Source: Luteimonas viscosa (lineage in GTDB: Bacteria; Pseudomonadota; Gammaproteobacteria; Xanthomonadales; Xanthomonadaceae). Taken from it: DNA of 64,000 nucleotides. Shown here piece by piece: positions 63,901-64,000 of the stretch. The notes below the pieces were generated by a model. That model saw nothing but the letters and a program-made list of their open reading frames with translations. It was not told where the DNA came from and did not search any database. A program made the position numbers and the translations under genes. The DNA lies in contig NZ_VTFT01000001.1 in assembly GCF_008244685.1 (NCBI RefSeq), positions 3,141,248 to 3,205,247 of the forward strand. Reading direction: 5' to 3'. Numbering within the stretch: position 1 is the first letter of the stretch; each line of letters starts with the position of its first letter.

Positions 63901-64000
63901 GAACTGGATCGCTACCTGGGAGGACGCGGAGGCGAGCGGATCGAGGAATTGCCGCTGTACCGCAACGAGAACCAGCAGTACATCCATTACCAGAAGGGTG
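60946..64000 (+). CDS. ABC-2-type permease fused to M1-like metallopeptidase, 3' end missing
   Basis: Open from the ATG at 60946 to the window end, 1018 codons seen without a stop. Residues about 1-600 hold two sets of six membrane helices (for example AQWLTVFTLLGMLIVPIFVS; FSFLLVIIVMFYAGELVWKE), i.e. an ABC-2-type permease. A soluble domain follows with an M1 aminopeptidase-like zinc site HEAAHQWWAHQ (935-945) and a Glu about 20 residues later in SETLAQYSAL. The spacing between HEAAH and that Glu is one residue longer than in classic M1 enzymes. Works with the ATPase upstream; possible export-linked processing is unproven. Confidence 0.9.
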   Translation, partial: MILEFFRFELREQLRSPLLWFLAVLFALLGFGAAASDAVQLGGGIGNVHRNAPIVVAQWLTVFTLLGMLIVPIFVSAALLRDFEQGTAELFFASPIRRRDYLMGRLAAAMLASVVVYLVIALGIFVAQFMPWIDEARLGPASLRPYLWAFAVMVLPNLAFTGGLLALLAALTRSILWVYLGVIGFFVLYGVSAALMRDLDNVWLATLLEPLGIRAFARTIRYWSAEERNTGLPALAGYLLANRALWIALGLALFAATFALFRTERTGTGRGLWRRKARNLMPAEIPPPTVPAPAPPRVAPSFGRGTALHQFLHQVRFDTSGVLRSVPFLVMLAFGLANFIPTALSIQSMYGTDVYPVTSRMLDALRGSFSFLLVIIVMFYAGELVWKERAAKIHEVTDAAPFPGWVPLAAKFCVIVAVVLLFHAIGMLASIAIQLAKGFTAIEPALYGKALLLDSVPFVLMGGMGLVLQVLANNKFIGYGLLVLVVLSQIVLGVLDFTHNLYTFGSWPNAPYSDMNGYGHFLAGQLWFQGYWGVLLLALLLLSAGLWVRGVDQGWRQRRAQLRARMRGGLGVAFVAALAGFAGIGAWLFWNTNVRNEYISPEGQLDLMARYEKEYKQYEQLPQPKIVASRPLVDLRPESQSMTADVAYTVHNPHREPIADVHLQVDDDDTLTSVDLGGQALAAHDAPLGYRIYRLSRPLQPDERREFRFRMEFRPKGITNSQAQTRFVDNGSFFNSSLFPSFGYNPRAEIEDRNDRRKRDLGEPRRMPRLEDEAARANTYLGDDGDWIDFSTTVCTAPDQVALAPGYLEREFMRDGRRCFSYSMDQPMLDFYAFLSARWQVKKGVYKDIPIEVYYDARHPFNVDRMIEATQKSLGYFEQNFTPYQHRQFRIIEFPGYASFAQAFANTIPYSESIGFITDLRDPDNIDYVFYVTTHEAAHQWWAHQVIGANVQGATMLSETLAQYSALMVMEQEYGRANMRQFLRYELDRYLGGRGGERIEELPLYRNENQQYIHYQKG

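Noticed and set aside
60946..64000. Frameshift suspected because of the very long permease-peptidase chain
   Set aside because: The frame stays open from the ATG to the last base, and both halves read correctly in the same frame; such fusions exist in related bacteria.

Overview
The window is high-GC chromosomal DNA, almost wall-to-wall genes, with short spacers and many ATGA-type gene overlaps. It looks like a member of the Xanthomonadaceae/Lysobacteraceae (Lysobacter, Luteimonas or Xanthomonas-like Gammaproteobacteria). The reasons are two TonB-dependent receptors of the large Xanthomonas/Caulobacter class, tandem M13 peptidases, the tgt-yajC-secD-secF block, a Fur-box-like site, and G-rich heptamer repeats of a kind known from Xanthomonas. 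I saw no rRNA, tRNA, CRISPR array, phage or transposase.

Layout. 0-3.6 kb: the tail of a MAPEG protein, an XRE-type regulator facing a family 9 glycoside hydrolase with three near-identical operators between them, and upp. 3.7-9.6 kb: a TonB-dependent receptor, then a three-gene exported set (propeller lipoprotein, purple-acid-phosphatase-like enzyme, secreted pyrophosphatase). 9.6-11.9 kb: a PepSY protein/response regulator/sensor kinase operon. 12.1-22.8 kb: one long minus-strand run, iolC-iolD-iolE-iolB-iolA followed by an OPA-family transporter, an inositol-monophosphatase-like enzyme and a Tat-exported PhoD phosphatase. 22.9-31 kb: an RpiR-type regulator, two iolG-like dehydrogenases, a second TonB-dependent receptor and a divergent two-domain beta-propeller phytase. 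31-33.1 kb: a class III aminotransferase and an AsnC/Lrp regulator. 33.2-43.3 kb: queA, an inserted ferric-iron ABC transporter with a Fur-box-like site, repeat-rich DNA, then tgt-yajC-secD-secF. 43.4-64 kb: suhB, trmJ, a PhnD-like binding protein paired with a GGDEF/EAL enzyme, ExoD and CNNM-type membrane proteins, DUF47-PitA phosphate uptake, an unidentified small protein, an alkyltransferase-like protein, a rhomboid protease, two M13 peptidases (one with a broken zinc motif), a beta-CASP-like RNase, and an ABC ATPase with a very large permease-peptidase fusion cut by the window end.

The outstanding theme is a phytate-to-inositol island (about 3.7-31 kb). The genes give a connected route. 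Outer-membrane receptors could take up phytate or its products. Phytase, PhoD, a metallophosphatase and a pyrophosphatase would strip phosphate outside the cytoplasm. An OPA transporter plus an inositol monophosphatase would bring the last inositol phosphate or inositol inside. IolG, E, D, B, C and A would then oxidise the ring to central metabolites. Two shared DNA motifs tie the parts together. An identical 17-bp direct repeat precedes both the PepSY/two-component operon and the exported phosphatase set. An ATTCTATTT word lies in the three AT-rich promoter regions of the iol genes, receptor and phytase. The gene identities are well supported; substrate, regulation and the joint model are inference.
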